From NCBI RefSeq assembly GCF_000002995.4, contig NW_025062476.1, positions 4,949,001 to 5,013,000 of the forward strand: DNA of 64,000 bases. Direction: 5' to 3'. The notes beneath the pieces were generated by a model, which saw nothing but the letters and a program-made list of their open reading frames with translations, was not told the DNA's origin and did no database searches. The translations under genes were made by a program, and so were the position numbers. This DNA is from Brugia malayi (taxonomy: Eukaryota > Nematoda > Chromadorea > Rhabditida > Onchocercidae). Below are positions 1 through 12,253 of this stretch, piece by piece (the first letter of the stretch is position 1; the number at the start of each line of letters is the position of its first letter).

Positions 1-66
1 AATAAAATGTTCTGCCTTTTTTCTACTCCAACTTTTAACTGGGAATACGAGGAACTTTTTTTCTAG

Positions 67-3000
67 GTATTTGACAACTACCGAATGGAAAGAAACTTAT
101 GGCGGTCACAAGGATGGTATATTTTTCTATAAGAAGTTGATGAATAATGAAAATGGATTGATTTACTTCAGTTGATTTCATATTGATGCTCAATGTTTGG
201 GCGGCGTGAAATTTTACTCGAAGTTAACGTTATGATCAAAAAAAAGGAAAGGATTTCATAAATACTTTTTAATTTTAATAATATATTGAATTGGTAAAAA
301 ATTTCTATGAATATTTTAGTGTTCTCTTTAAGTTTATAAAAAAATCTTACAGATACTGGTAAGCGAATGCAACGTGCACTGTTCAAACGTTTGCCTATTA
401 CGCATTGTTCTCTATCATTACTACCGTTTGAGGATCCTGTTTGTTCACGAGATGGAATTATTTTTGACTTGACGTATGGATTAAGATTTCTATTCTTTTC
501 TAATAATTTTCAAATATAGAATTTTTGATCAAATTCTTGTTGAAGGTAAAATTTTGCAAAATAAGCCACTCATGTTTTTTCATTCAATCACCTTTATTCC
601 GAAGACTTTTTCTCTGCTCTATTTATTTTAGCCGTGCACAAGATTTGCATACTTCTTTGTGTTTACTTACTACTTCTAAACATTTACAAACAAACAAGTA
701 GTGAAAAGAAGAGAAATACAAGAAAGGAAGTTCGTTTTTCCTTTGCAACTCTGTAATTTCTTGATAAAAAACTTTTCCAGACAAATTATTCCCTATCTAA
801 AAAAGTATGGTGTTAATCCAGTAACTGGCAAAAAAATGACAGCGAAAGAATTGATTCATCTAAAATTCGACAAAGACAGTGATGGTAAAGATTATTTTTG
901 ATCATTATTTGCTTTGACTATCAGTTGAAAATAGCTTATTTTTTTGAAGTTCATATTAGGAAATGATTTGTAGTTCTTGCCATGCTTCACATCTAAGTTT
1001 TCACTAATCAATTATTGTGAGTGTGAATGTACTTTTTCATATTTATGAGAATTTCAAATCATTCAAAAGAAAGGGAAGTTACAAGGAAATAGTCATAGAT
1101 GTCGCACTAATTGATATGCAAATGTTTTGCGTTTGAGTAATATTTGTTATTTATTTAATGCATTGATAATCAGCTAGAATACTTCTGTATTCTTATGCTG
1201 TAAATTTTTTTTTTTTTATATTTTAGGTAATTTTCGATGTCCAGTTACCTTTCGTGTCTTCACACCCACAAGTCATATTGTGACCATCTGTCAAACAGGA
1301 AATGTATATTCTCTTGAGGCTATCGAAGAATTAAACTTGAAACCTGGACATCTGAGAGATCTTCTGACCGATGAACCATTTCAAAGAAAGGATATCGTGA
1401 CGCTGCAGGCATAGAAACTTTTAAATTCATTCCATATTTTTATGATAATGTAGCGCGTATTACTTGACATAATTGAACACGTGTGACTTACGTTTAGGTT
1501 CTCACTAAAATTATTTCCTAAGTTATTTTTTGTACTTCGAAATTTCTTGGTTAGTTCATATCAGCAAGCTGTAAGAGGTCAATCAGGTAAAGAATTAGAC
1601 TCAAGTAGAAGTTATGAAAACAGTTTTGTTTAGTAAAACATTATCCATGCATTATATAGATTTCCTTAAGTTCTTATTTAAGGATCCGAATCATTTAGAA
1701 AAGTTTAACATTGAACAGTTTCATCATGTAAAATTGGATTTGAAAACGAAGTCTCAAATTGAAGCTGAAAAGAAAGCTATGGAAGATCCAAAATTTTATA
1801 TCCGACGAATGAATAATGAAACTAAAGAAATTTTGGAAAAGCTAGCGAAAGAATATGTTCCATCGGTAAATTTAAGCGGTCTTTTATAACTTGAAATTGA
1901 TAGTGGTTGCGCTTAATAGTTCTATGGTGCTACTGATTGGGAAATCGAGTTTAAATCTCAAGTGAGAAAAAACTTATATGTGCATTGATACTTCACAAAT
2001 TTCAATTTCGATCATTTTTTTTCAAAACCAAATTCTGTTTTTAAAATCCAAAATTCATTTAGAAAATTGAAAAAACAGAAGAAGAAGAAGCAGATGAACT
2101 TAATGCAGCACATTACAGTCAAGGTCGTGTAGCTGCTGGGTTGACATCTACGATGATGGAGCCTATAACACAGCAGAAGGCAGCTGTACTTGATGCTGAT
2201 ACCGTCAAGTAAACAAAAGCTTTTTCAAATATTGTATTTCCTAAAATTGTGAGTGATGATAGTTTGTCGTGATTTTTACAAGTTTTAGAGACTTTCTGGA
2301 ATATTAATAGTAGTGGCTTTTATCCTATACAGATATACTTCTCTCACTCTTCAGATATGCAAGAGTGAACAAGAATGGTTATGTAAGAATTATAACTAAT
2401 TATGGTGCAATAAATCTTGAACTGTATTGCAAAGATGTACCAAGAGCTTGCGAAAATTTCATCAAGCATTGCAAAAATGGTTACTACAATAATACCAAGT
2501 TCCATCGAGTCATTCGGAATTTTATGGTGAATTTCAAAATCTTTATTATAAATATTGAGTTCATTATCAGATCCTTATAGTAGCACTGCGATATCATTTT
2601 CAAATTATTACTCACTGAAAAACTTTTAGGAAATAAATTATAAATTATTGGATAAAATGAAATAAATTTATACGGAAGAATTTATAATTTAGATGCAAGG
2701 AGGTGATCCAACAGGTACCGGCAAAGGGGGTGATTCCATTTGGGGAAAGCCTTTTAAAGATGAAATCATACGATCATTTAGTCATAATCAACGTGGTATA
2801 TTAAGTATGGCAAATCAGGGAACGGACACGAATAAATCGCAGTTGTAAGTGTTGTGATTTTTTGAAAAATATTTCTGTTAATGTACTGTATACTTTAAGT
2901 CTAAGAAATGTTACGTACTTCATCGAATAACATTGTGAATAAACTGTTTATCCTATTACAGAATAGTTTTCAATGATACTTTTTTTAGCTTTATTACTTT

Positions 3001-3685
3001 CCGATCATGCAGTTACCTAGATGGTAAACATAGCATTTTTGGACGTGTCGTGGGCGGTACCGGAACATTGGCTGCTATCGAAAAGGTAGAAACTGATGAA
3101 GGCAGCCGTCCAATTGTAAGTTTTTAATTTTAGACTTGAGAGTCTTGTATATTTGAGCAGTGAAAGGTTAAATTCACTTGTTTTTCAGGCAGATGTACTT
3201 TTTCTTAACTCAGAAATTTTTGTTGACCCTTTCGAAGAGGCTGAAGCAGCGGTAGCGAAAGAAAGAGAAAATATTCGCTTAGCGAAAACTAATCAAGGAA
3301 ATGGTATGAATCTAGCTCTTTCAAATTCGAGTAAGGCATTAAATTTCCAGAATTGAGAATTGTTTAGGTGAAATTGTTTTACGTTTTACGTTGCAGATGG
3401 ACTGTCCTGTAATAAGTATCAAAATTTTATGCTTTGATAACTTTTTGCATGAAATAGATAAGTGGGAATCTGTAACTTCCAATTTCAGAAACAACAGTAA
3501 GTGAGCCAGCTGTAGCAACACAAATCCCAAAACCGAAGGAATATGGTACTGGTGTTGGAAAATATATAAATTTGCCAGAATTAGTTGCCGTGACAAAGCG
3601 CATGGCGGATAATGCCACCGAATTTGGCATAGCTAAAAAAACTGTTAAGCCAAATCAGATTTTTGGTGATTTTTCATCTTGGTAG
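67..3685 (+). CDS. mog-6: U-box cyclophilin, PPIL2/MOG-6 type (5' partial)
   Basis: Peptidyl-prolyl isomerase-like protein 2 homologue, a nuclear U-box plus cyclophilin protein linked to the spliceosome and ubiquitin ligation. Exons: 67-116, 353-473, 781-884, 1227-1408, 1683-1865, 2063-2208, 2355-2526, 2693-2844, 2989-3115, 3189-3303, 3489-3685; all phases agree. About 515 residues are visible. Human PPIL2 has about 520, so only roughly a dozen N-terminal residues lie left of the window. The start carries [11 protein letters not shown]. The U-box follows, with [16 protein letters not shown] then [16 protein letters not shown]. The cyclophilin domain (from about visible residue 265) has [19 protein letters not shown], keeping the catalytic Arg and Phe. 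The residue equivalent to cyclophilin A Trp121 is Tyr (SYLDGKH), as known for PPIL2. The C-terminus IFGDFSSW is the family hallmark. Oddity: the intron at 1409-1682 starts GC, not GT. The gene converges on the PAIP1-like gene. Confidence 0.95.
1409..1682 (+). other. GC-AG intron in the PPIL2 homologue
   Basis: The coding exon ends ACG CTG CAG at 1408 and the following bases are GCATAG. No GT is available at a position that keeps the conserved protein sequence. The next exon begins GAT CCG AAT at 1683 after AAG, giving L-Q-D-P-N as in the family. A GC donor preceded by CAG is the usual form of non-canonical GC-AG introns. Confidence 0.85.
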
Positions 3686-3749
3686 AAAAAAGTGAAGCTT
3701 CCAGAGAATCTGGGAGAATAAACTGTAGATGAAATAGAATAACATATGA

Positions 3750-3755
3750 AATAAA
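3750..3755 (+). promoter_or_regulatory. Poly(A) signal AATAAA of PPIL2 homologue
   Basis: AATAAA lies 65 bases after the stop codon, a usual distance for a nematode 3' UTR. Confidence 0.6.
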
Positions 3756-5071
3756 TTCTTACTGAAATATAGTTTTACATTACATAAGAGTTACATCCTA
3801 CGAAATGTTTGCTACATAAGAAAATGTAAATAGATTTAATGCGTATAAAAAGGTTTTGCAGTCATAATTTATTCACAACGGATATACATTAGATGAAGAA
3901 AACAAAAAGAGATATATCAGAAGTTCAACTGAATGTAGAGTGCCCATAAAATTTTACGAGAGGATCAAGAAATTACACAGTCTTACCGTCGTGTGAAGCG
4001 CGCATGTATCAAATGCAATACAGGAAAGGAGCACATAACTTTCAGAGCTGTTACTTTTAGAAGAATGAAAAGAAAAAAGTGAAAAAAACGACATTGCGTG
4101 ATGTGACATCACGCGAGGTACTTGATGCACTCATCTTTTTCGCCAATAAGTACTATTATGTACATAGCAAAAATTCATTTGAGAACTAATTATACATTGA
4201 AAACAATAAAATTCCAAAAGAGGAAATCTATCGTACATCAAATTATGAATATCCTTTTGTTGGCAGTTTACAGTCAGGATGCATAGTAATACTGTTATTA
4301 TAGCTTTCAAAGCAATTTCTGCGTTAAAGCAAGTAGCTTTATAAAATAAATTTGGAAAAATTAGCGTAATTTATTTGGTTTATTTACTGCATAATTTCAA
4401 TTAATTTTTGATTAATAATAGGAGATGTATGTCAGTAGTTTCTATCGCGACAAAAATAACCAACCTTCTAAAAGGATACTACTTAACAAATGAAAGATAA
4501 AATGATGCTTTTGCTGAACAAAATAAGCATTCCTTTATTCCTACCTATTTTATCTATTAAGCGTGCTGTATTCACTACTGGCAGGACCTTAAAAAAAGAA
4601 GCTTAAAAATCAAAAATAATATCCACTGCCGAGATTAAAAAAATTACAACACTTGCAACATGGAACTCGTACACTGTGGAGAACAATGGGAGATAAAAGC
4701 ATGAAAAGTTTATGATCTGAAAAAAAAAATCTAATACACTCTCAATCCGTTATGAATGGACTTTCTAACCAAAATAAAAGCTTAGTTTTGAAAATCAAAT
4801 GAAAAATAGCCTTCCCAACTGAAAAAAAAAAAAAGAAAAACAACAACAATAATAAGACAGAGTGACCGTGTATAGCAACACTTTTCGAAATAATTTCTTA
4901 AAAAATTAGTATAAGTTGAGCCAAGCATTTTTAGAAAACCAACTCAGTCAAGTGAAAATCTCAGCAAAAGTTCATTCCAGTGATATGATTAGAGCATTCT
5001 ATTAAATCCCAAAAAATTACTATCTTACAATCCATCCGTGTTCTAAAGAATTTCCCGACATAACTTGATTA
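3756..5071. other. Convergent 3' spacer without visible gene
   Basis: About 1.3 kb between the two convergent stop codons. AT-rich, with no open frame showing family resemblance. TTTATT at 4533-4538 and 4370-4375 would be AATAAA for the leftward PAIP1-like transcript, so part of this is likely its 3' UTR. Confidence 0.5.
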
Positions 5072-8000
5072 TCAGTTTTTTCCATTTCCTCTTTCTTTTG
5101 CCGTACCCTTGCCATTTTCACTCCGATTTGAAGAGATTTCACCCCGACCGTCTAAACTAGTTTTTGCCATTTGCTTTTCCATTTCAGCCATTTCCATTTC
5201 TGCCACGCGTTTTTTAGCTTCTTCATTAGCGACTGTAATTAGCTATTTTTTTTTATTTTTTATCTTTATCTGAATAAAAATCTAATTAAAAAAAAAAAAA
5301 AAAAACACATTAAAGCTGCAATAGAGAAATTAATAGCCTTTTTTTCTAGCCTATAAATATACGAGAGTAAATTTTTTATAAATATACAAAGTTAATAAAA
5401 ATCCTTCAAACCTGCCGACAAAAATTCGTCATATTCGTCGCTCACATCATCATTATCCAACATCGTGTCATTATTATCCAGTTTACGAAAGCTTTCTTCG
5501 AGAAAGGCTCGCTCTTCTTCAGTCAATGGCTGACCATCAGGGCCAATAATGAAACTGGATGAGCAAGATGGTGTTAAGCCTTGATCATTTTCTCTACGAC
5601 CCTGCTGAAATACAATTTTACAATTTTATGCCAGCTTCACTTCCTCAGAAAAAAAAAATTTTTGATATTGCCTTCCGGGTACTTAATGAACAGATCAAAA
5701 AAAAATTTTTTTTGAAATCAATATAAAAATACTAATATAATAATCTTCTAAAAATTTGAAGAATAAACACTTACGTCAGTCGTTAATTTTCCTTCTTTAT
5801 TAGCTGGAAAATTCCTTGCATCCCATTTGTTCTCACGCCATGTGTTCAAACTCAGTATCCGCTCCTTCACAGAACTGAAAACCAGAGCAGTTCGAGATTA
5901 GTGTACTTCAAAGGTCAAACCTATAGACCTTCACCTTTAGGTTTTCCACAGATGATGCAAAGAACACTCTGTACGAATGCGATTTAGTACGAAATAAGGA
6001 AGAGGCAAACAGCAATGAAACTGTGAAGAACTAATCATTTTCGCATCTCAAGAAAATAGCACGCTGATAAGACATTTTAGGTCACTCAATTTTAGGTTTC
6101 TTCCTAGCTCTATAAGTACTACCGACTCCAACCATGTAAATAACGACCTGTTTAGAAATTTTAGTAGCTTACATAAATGATATCAACCTGATCTATAAAT
6201 TTTCGACATCACACAACTTATTATGCTTGATATTACCTCTTTTTCTAAGATTATAAATGTAGCAGTCGGTATTATTAAACCACACTATTTTACAAAAGCT
6301 TGAACATACAAGATATAAACTACATTGATAACACTATTGCTTACTCGCTGATAGCTGGATGTGCTTTAGCAATAGCATTCAACTGTGTGAGGATCTCGTT
6401 AATTTTTGAGGTTCCTTCATCAATATCCAAATAACGACCAGTAAGCTGGAATAAATTTCATGGAAGTTCCAATACATAAAAGTCACATTCAAATTGACTT
6501 TATAATTTTTATCAATACCATAATAAAAATTAACATAATTTGGGAAATGCAGTAAATTACCTTAAGCACTTCTACTACTACTTTAACTTTCGAATCATCC
6601 AAACGATCAGCTACTAAGACTTCTTTGATTTGGTCCAGTAGCGCGTTCTCAAAAGCCTGCATCTGTGAACTTTTTTTCTAAAATTCATATTGTGTTGTCG
6701 AAAAAGAATTTCATTAAAAAACAATATTAAAAAATACAAATTTTAACAGTAAATATGATAAGAAATTGTTCCATTTCTAAATCACAGCCACCAGAAATCA
6801 AAACAAAAAATCAAATTTAGGTGAAAAACAGGAAGCGATAAGGACTTCCTTTAAATATTAGTACCAATGGTGAAAAAAAATATATATTGGGAAAAAGTTA
6901 GATATGAAAAGAAAAAAAAAATATATATATATATGATAAGGCAATATTAGAATTTAAGAAAACTTACCGACTCTAGTTTGTCATAAATCTCTGCAAAAAA
7001 AAGCAAAAGATTCTTTCGTTGCTGATCACTGAGATTAGATCTTTGCTCTTCGTGGAAGCTTAATAAGCTAGCAATCATATCATCTTGGAAAGTTTGCAGG
7101 TCATGACACAAAAATGAACATAACTTTGCCAAATTGTACTGTACCGTTTGCGATGATGAAGTAAAAGCTGCCTATAAATTATAAAATCAAATTTAAGCCA
7201 TACGCTGAAAATGCTCATCCTTTGTTCATGAACTCTTCACTAAATACAACAAATTCCGGTTTAATAATTTACAGAAATTTCTTAGTAAATTATATATTTC
7301 TGAATGGAGCACTATTAATTTCTATGAATCCTAATATAATACACAGAGATAAACAGTCACTTTTGAAGTCTTCGTAATGCTTCCCATATTTGTCCTCCCA
7401 CCTACCTTATCTTCAAAAGAAAGACATCCCCATTTCATCAAACTACAATCATGAAAGTCCAAAATCTTCCTTTCAGTCTTGCTTTGTAGTGATCACATCA
7501 TTTTGTCATTCGCCATTTCCCAAATATTATTTCCTCACACCGAAACCATCTTATTTCAATTTTAACGGAAAAAGTAGCATATGCTTACCAACTGAATAAT
7601 CATTTCAACCGCTATTTTCAAAGCGTCAATTTTGAACGATGGATTGGTAGTGCGCTCTCGGATAGCATTCGACCAGGTTTCAAATTCACCTGGCTCTAAT
7701 ATTAGCTGCTCTAAACCGACTTGTATCTAAATTGGTAAAGTTCTAAATGTCTTGATAATTTTTAAAATACATAAAAAAAAGAGATCATGCAAATGGTTAA
7801 ATGGTCAATTTGTTTCCAGCTCATGTAATTAGCAGTTTCACTAAGGAAGCTTTGAGGTAGGAAAACATTAATTAGACAAGTTTCGACCGTAAAACACTAC
7901 CAATTACATTTAATAAACTTATATCATTTATATTCCTAGGACTATTTAAGACTTAAAAAACCTAGAACTACTTAAAAAATATATGTCCATTGCATTTACC

Positions 8001-11000
8001 TCATCCGAATAGGTAATTGCATAATAATCCTTTGCTAAATCACTCATTTCTCTCAGTAGTAACTGTTCTAGGTTATTACGTTTATATATAATTTTTCCTA
8101 ATTTTATTCTGTCGTATGACTGAAAACTTAAAATTAATCCGTTCTAATTAAAATACTGCAGCATTATAGAGACAGAACTGTAAATATAAATGAATAAACA
8201 GACTCACATTATTATGCAAAAAGAAATAACATATAAACTTAATAAGCAAACCTCCTGTAACTCCTTGGCTCGTTCACTGCACAGCATTCGTTCGCAGAGA
8301 GCAGGTGAAAGGTTAGCTTGAAGTCCATAATACCCAAAGTTATTAGCATAACCTAATTCTGCACCAAGAGTTTCCGCATCATCACCATTTGCTGCTGGTG
8401 GCTCCATATATGGAGTGAACATTGGAATCTCTTGTGAAAACTACAATAACAATTACTTCCAGCATAACAGCTTACAATCATAACATTAAGATCCTAGTAA
8501 TGACTATTCGAATAATCACGATTAAACTGACTGGACACAATTGATTAGAAATTATCGGAATTAGAATCAAAAATTATTAAATACGATAAATGAAATTATT
8601 GTAAATAAATTATGAAAACCAGACATGAGATTTTTCCTTTTTTTTTAAAAAAAAAGACAGAAATTAAAATTCCCAAATTACCTCTACTCCGATACTCAAG
8701 AGTTCAGTTTAATATGTTTTATGAGCAGTAAAAACTAGATGCTTAGTGGCAGAAATTATAATCAACTTATAACGACAAGAAACATCGATAACAGATCCTC
8801 ATGGAATAAAATAAAACAGCCCTGTTTCTGTTTCTCGAGATTAAAAATAGGTAGAGTTTGTTGCAAAAAAGAAAAAGTAATCACAAAATTATCACCCACC
8901 AGTTGTAGGCCGTACCAGTCACAATATGCTAATCATGCACTTTCACAGTAGCGCACACAATCGTGAAAAGACTCACTTTAATGCATTCCCCCCTTCCCAT
9001 GCTCTTTCCCACTCTACACCTTTTCATTTAAATTGCAGCATTACACATAATGAATTTCATTTATTTTCTCTCCGACAATATTTTTACTACTATCGATGCA
9101 TACTAAAATACCAGACCCCACCAAATCTACTATTACTGATGGATTATTTTAAAAATTTTTGGTACAAATCAGTTCTGTTTGTATAAAATCACACCATAGT
9201 GAGATAAAAACACCCAAAAAAATTTCCCCGGCTGATGCAAAGCGCTCTTCTTAAACAAAGGCAATCGTAAAATGCGATAGAATAGTTCTAACGAAAATGG
9301 AGTTGATCTTCATAAATCTGTTTACTGATTTCTTATAAAAAGGAAATTCATTGAAATGAAAGAATCAGTTAATTGGGGTAATTGGAGATACTTATAGAAT
9401 AATGTCGTTAAAATCAAAACCTTCTAATTCTAATACATTCGTCTTATAATATCCGTTCAGGTAAATAATATTCAATGAATATCAATTAACAGCTAGTGCT
9501 ATAAATTCCAGTATTTTTTCAGACCTATCCACTAATAAAAACGCAATTTTCTCAGAAAAGAAAATCAAATTCTTCCACTCAAATCAGCATAAGAATACTG
9601 TATCAGAGTAAAAATAAAATTACTCGAGCGATTCTCGAAAGTTATTCTCTCTGTGAAATTACCTTTGAGCTCATATATTATAAAGAATTAAACCTGATTT
9701 TGCTTTACTGTCATTGCTGATGAAACCTTGAATTGAATAATCAGACAATGAGTAGATTAGAATGAACAGGTGAGATAAACCAAGTGGGACAAAAAATAAG
9801 AAACTATTGAAGGACAATCCTTCCTTTCCCTCTTTCTCGTACATCAAAAGTGAAGGAAAGGACAAAAGAGGTATGTATGCACGAAAGTGCTTTGAAAACA
9901 CAAAGCAGATTGCAGAGATTTCTAGCAGAGCAGAGAATAAGGAAAATTCATAAATTTGAATTGGTAAAATGAGCTCATATTGAGTGAGAAGATCGACTCA
10001 CATACTTAAATACAGCAATGAAAATGGCATGGTTATTCGGTGCGCGCTTCTCCCGCATCTCATTGCCTTGTCCCATCCAACAATCTCAGTACGCCCAATG
10101 AACCTTTCCCCTCCTTTTCCATACCAAAATCGCTTGGTTAAAAATTTCGATAAAATCACATTATCTATGCATCCCTTGAATTATGTTCATCTACCTTTTC
10201 TTTCTTATAAATAATCGTCAAACAACTGCGCAAACAGTGCACAATGATGATATCTTAGACCACAGAAAGAATAAGATAAATCATCCAACTACCACGATAC
10301 CATTCATGCCTTTCCTTCTCCACTTCTCTCGGTGTCATCCCAATCATAGTAGTCTATCACATCATTCTAATGACACCATATCGATCCAAGTCAGATTTTA
10401 AAAAAGAATATGTGCTCAACGCACAGACAAACATACACAAAAACCATAAAAACAAACTCACAAACCAAGCTAAACTTTGCTTAATAGCGTAAAACTTAGC
10501 CTGGTTGGTTTGTGAGTTTGTTTTTATAGTTTTTATGTATATCTTTCTGTGGTGCTATGCATATAGAGCATTCAAATAATACTGAGATCAGTTTATAATT
10601 ATAGAATTTGACCACATGCATAGCACAGTTCTACTGAACTTATATTCTCTGAGCTCCAAATCATAATTACATAAAAGGTTACAGAGTTATGATTAACCCA
10701 TTTCTTACAAGTAAGTTAACTACCACAAGACCTTATTTTACATTATATTTACACCACAGTGCTGAAAAATCAGAGAATATAAGTTTTTCAAATGAGATAT
10801 TTTAGTTTTGAAAAATCAACTAAAAAAAAAGAAAGAAAGAAAAAAGCAATATTTCTCGATTGAGATCAATTAATAAGATCAAATTAATATTATATTCGTT
10901 CACTTTCTCTTGACTAAATCCTTTTCTTTCGTTCTTGATTTCATGTATTTTGTGAAGGTGTGCGAAGTTGGAGAGCTTTCCGACTTTTATTCTCATTACT

Positions 11001-12208
11001 CTAACTAGCAAAAACTAATCAGACGATATTTACTAAAATTTTAACTAAAAAAATCTACAGTCCAGTCAAATTTCATTTCAAACAAACCTGATAATCATAA
11101 GCGTTAGCTGGACAATATCCATCGTACATTGGAGCATTTACGTAAGATGGAATATCGTGCAAATGATACTAAAAAAAATTGCTTTAAGAAAGTCGAAGGA
11201 AAAGAAATTAAAAAGCAAAATACTTATTATCATCACTGAAACCAAATTACCAATAGATTAAAACTTATCGAAGTTCAGTACAAACAACATACCGAATATG
11301 ATGGGTGAAAAGGTGGAGCATTCGGATTAAGCTGGAAACTACCGTTGTGATGAGAATTTAATGGTGGTTGCTGATATGGAATTTGTGAATTCGGTGACCC
11401 ATACACATCTGAAACATTGCATAATTAGTCTTTTTTATTTTTTTAATAAAGGGAAAAGTTTGACAAATTTTTATAAAAAAACAGTATACATTCCGGAAAT
11501 GAAACAGCCCCAGATATAAGTTTACAAAGCATTATATTCCAGAGAAGTGAGGAGATTGAAAGACACATTGGCAGTAATTTTGAAATAATTAGAGAACTAC
11601 TAAATGTTGGTATTCTAAACAAACAATCTTATATAGATAGGTCTGAATCACATTACAGTTTGTCATAATTATTTTGTGGCTTATGGACACGTTCTTGAAT
11701 TTCTCTCCAATTCATACATTATAAATAACGCTATTAAACCAAATTGTTTTGAAGTTTCTCATTAATGAAAATAATCGGATTATTTTGGTATGGAATGCTT
11801 ACTAAGTACGCTTTTTCCTCTAATCACCCCTTACTTCTTTTACTGATTCTATCGTACGTTATCAGTATTTTATCACATTTGAAGAAATTTGATAACATAA
11901 TGCATCACATATTATCGTCTCCAAAAATATTAATTTTATCATATCTCGAAATATATACAGTCAACCCAATGGTATCATTTAAATATCTCCCTCACATATA
12001 GCGTACTATGATATACAGAACATATAAAATGATACAGTGTATAGAACATACCGGAAGAGATCGAATTCAACATTGAGTTGGTGTAGGGCGGACGCGTATT
12101 TTGTTGCTGAGATGCTGGATTTGAAGGTGGAATATTATGTTTATGTGATGATGCGGTTGTGTTCGTAGTTGCCGCCCGATTGTATGATGGATGAGAATAA
12201 TCGCTCAT
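5072..12208 (-). CDS. PAIP1-like poly(A)-binding-protein-interacting protein (PAM2 + MIF4G)
   Basis: Predicted cytoplasmic translation regulator of about 558 residues. Exons from the start: 12208-12052, 11408-11293, 11168-11088, 8440-8252, 8119-8000, 7726-7589, 7171-6968, 6677-6561, 6445-6345, 5874-5775, 5604-5412, 5232-5072; phases agree. Residues 1-75 are Asn/Pro/Ser-rich. A PAM2 motif, LNPNAPPFHP, is at residues 79-88; PAM2 binds the MLLE domain of poly(A)-binding protein. The central helical part (about residues 165-400) matches the PAIP1 MIF4G region, with LAKLCSFLCHDL, NLLLFFAEIYDKLE and VVVEVLKLTGRYLD. The C-terminal part has the acidic DDVSDEYDEFL stretch seen near the PAIP1 end, then a charged coiled tail. 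The start is chosen because a TTTCAG acceptor lies 33 bases upstream. The 2.6 kb intron between exons 3 and 4 carries a foldback repeat. Identity as PAIP1 rather than another MIF4G protein rests on PAM2 plus domain order. Confidence 0.85.
10441..10785. repeat. Nested inverted repeats (foldback/MITE-like) in PAIP1-like intron
   Basis: Three inverted pairs sit side by side. The first is a perfect 22-bp pair at 10446-10467 and 10506-10527, with pairing extending inwards after a 4-base bulge. The second is an 11-bp pair around 10552-10562 and 10616-10626 (TGCATAGCAC type). The third is a perfect 16-bp pair at 10637-10652 and 10770-10785. The block lies in the 2.6 kb intron of the PAIP1-like gene. 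The form suggests a decayed non-autonomous DNA transposon or intronic hairpin; no target-site duplication was found by eye. Confidence 0.7.
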
Positions 12209-12240
12209 TTCCTTTGTAATTCCTGACACGAAATAACAAT

Positions 12241-12246
12241 CTGAAA
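12241..12246 (-). promoter_or_regulatory. Probable trans-splice (or 5' UTR) acceptor of PAIP1-like gene
   Basis: On the minus strand the sequence reads CTTTCAG, then 32 bases, then the ATG at 12208. No upstream coding exon is visible. In filarial nematodes such a site commonly accepts a spliced leader; a cis-spliced 5' UTR exon is the alternative. Confidence 0.45.
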
Positions 12247-12253
12247 GGACCAA

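Noticed and set aside
520..545. Candidate small exon between PPIL2 exons 2 and 3
   Set aside because: It fits AG..GT borders, but including it breaks the conserved U-box sequence; direct splicing 473 to 781 gives [13 protein letters not shown] as in the family.
9984..10401. Two overlapping plus-strand open frames in the PAIP1-like intron
   Set aside because: No motif or splice partners; the region is simply less AT-rich.
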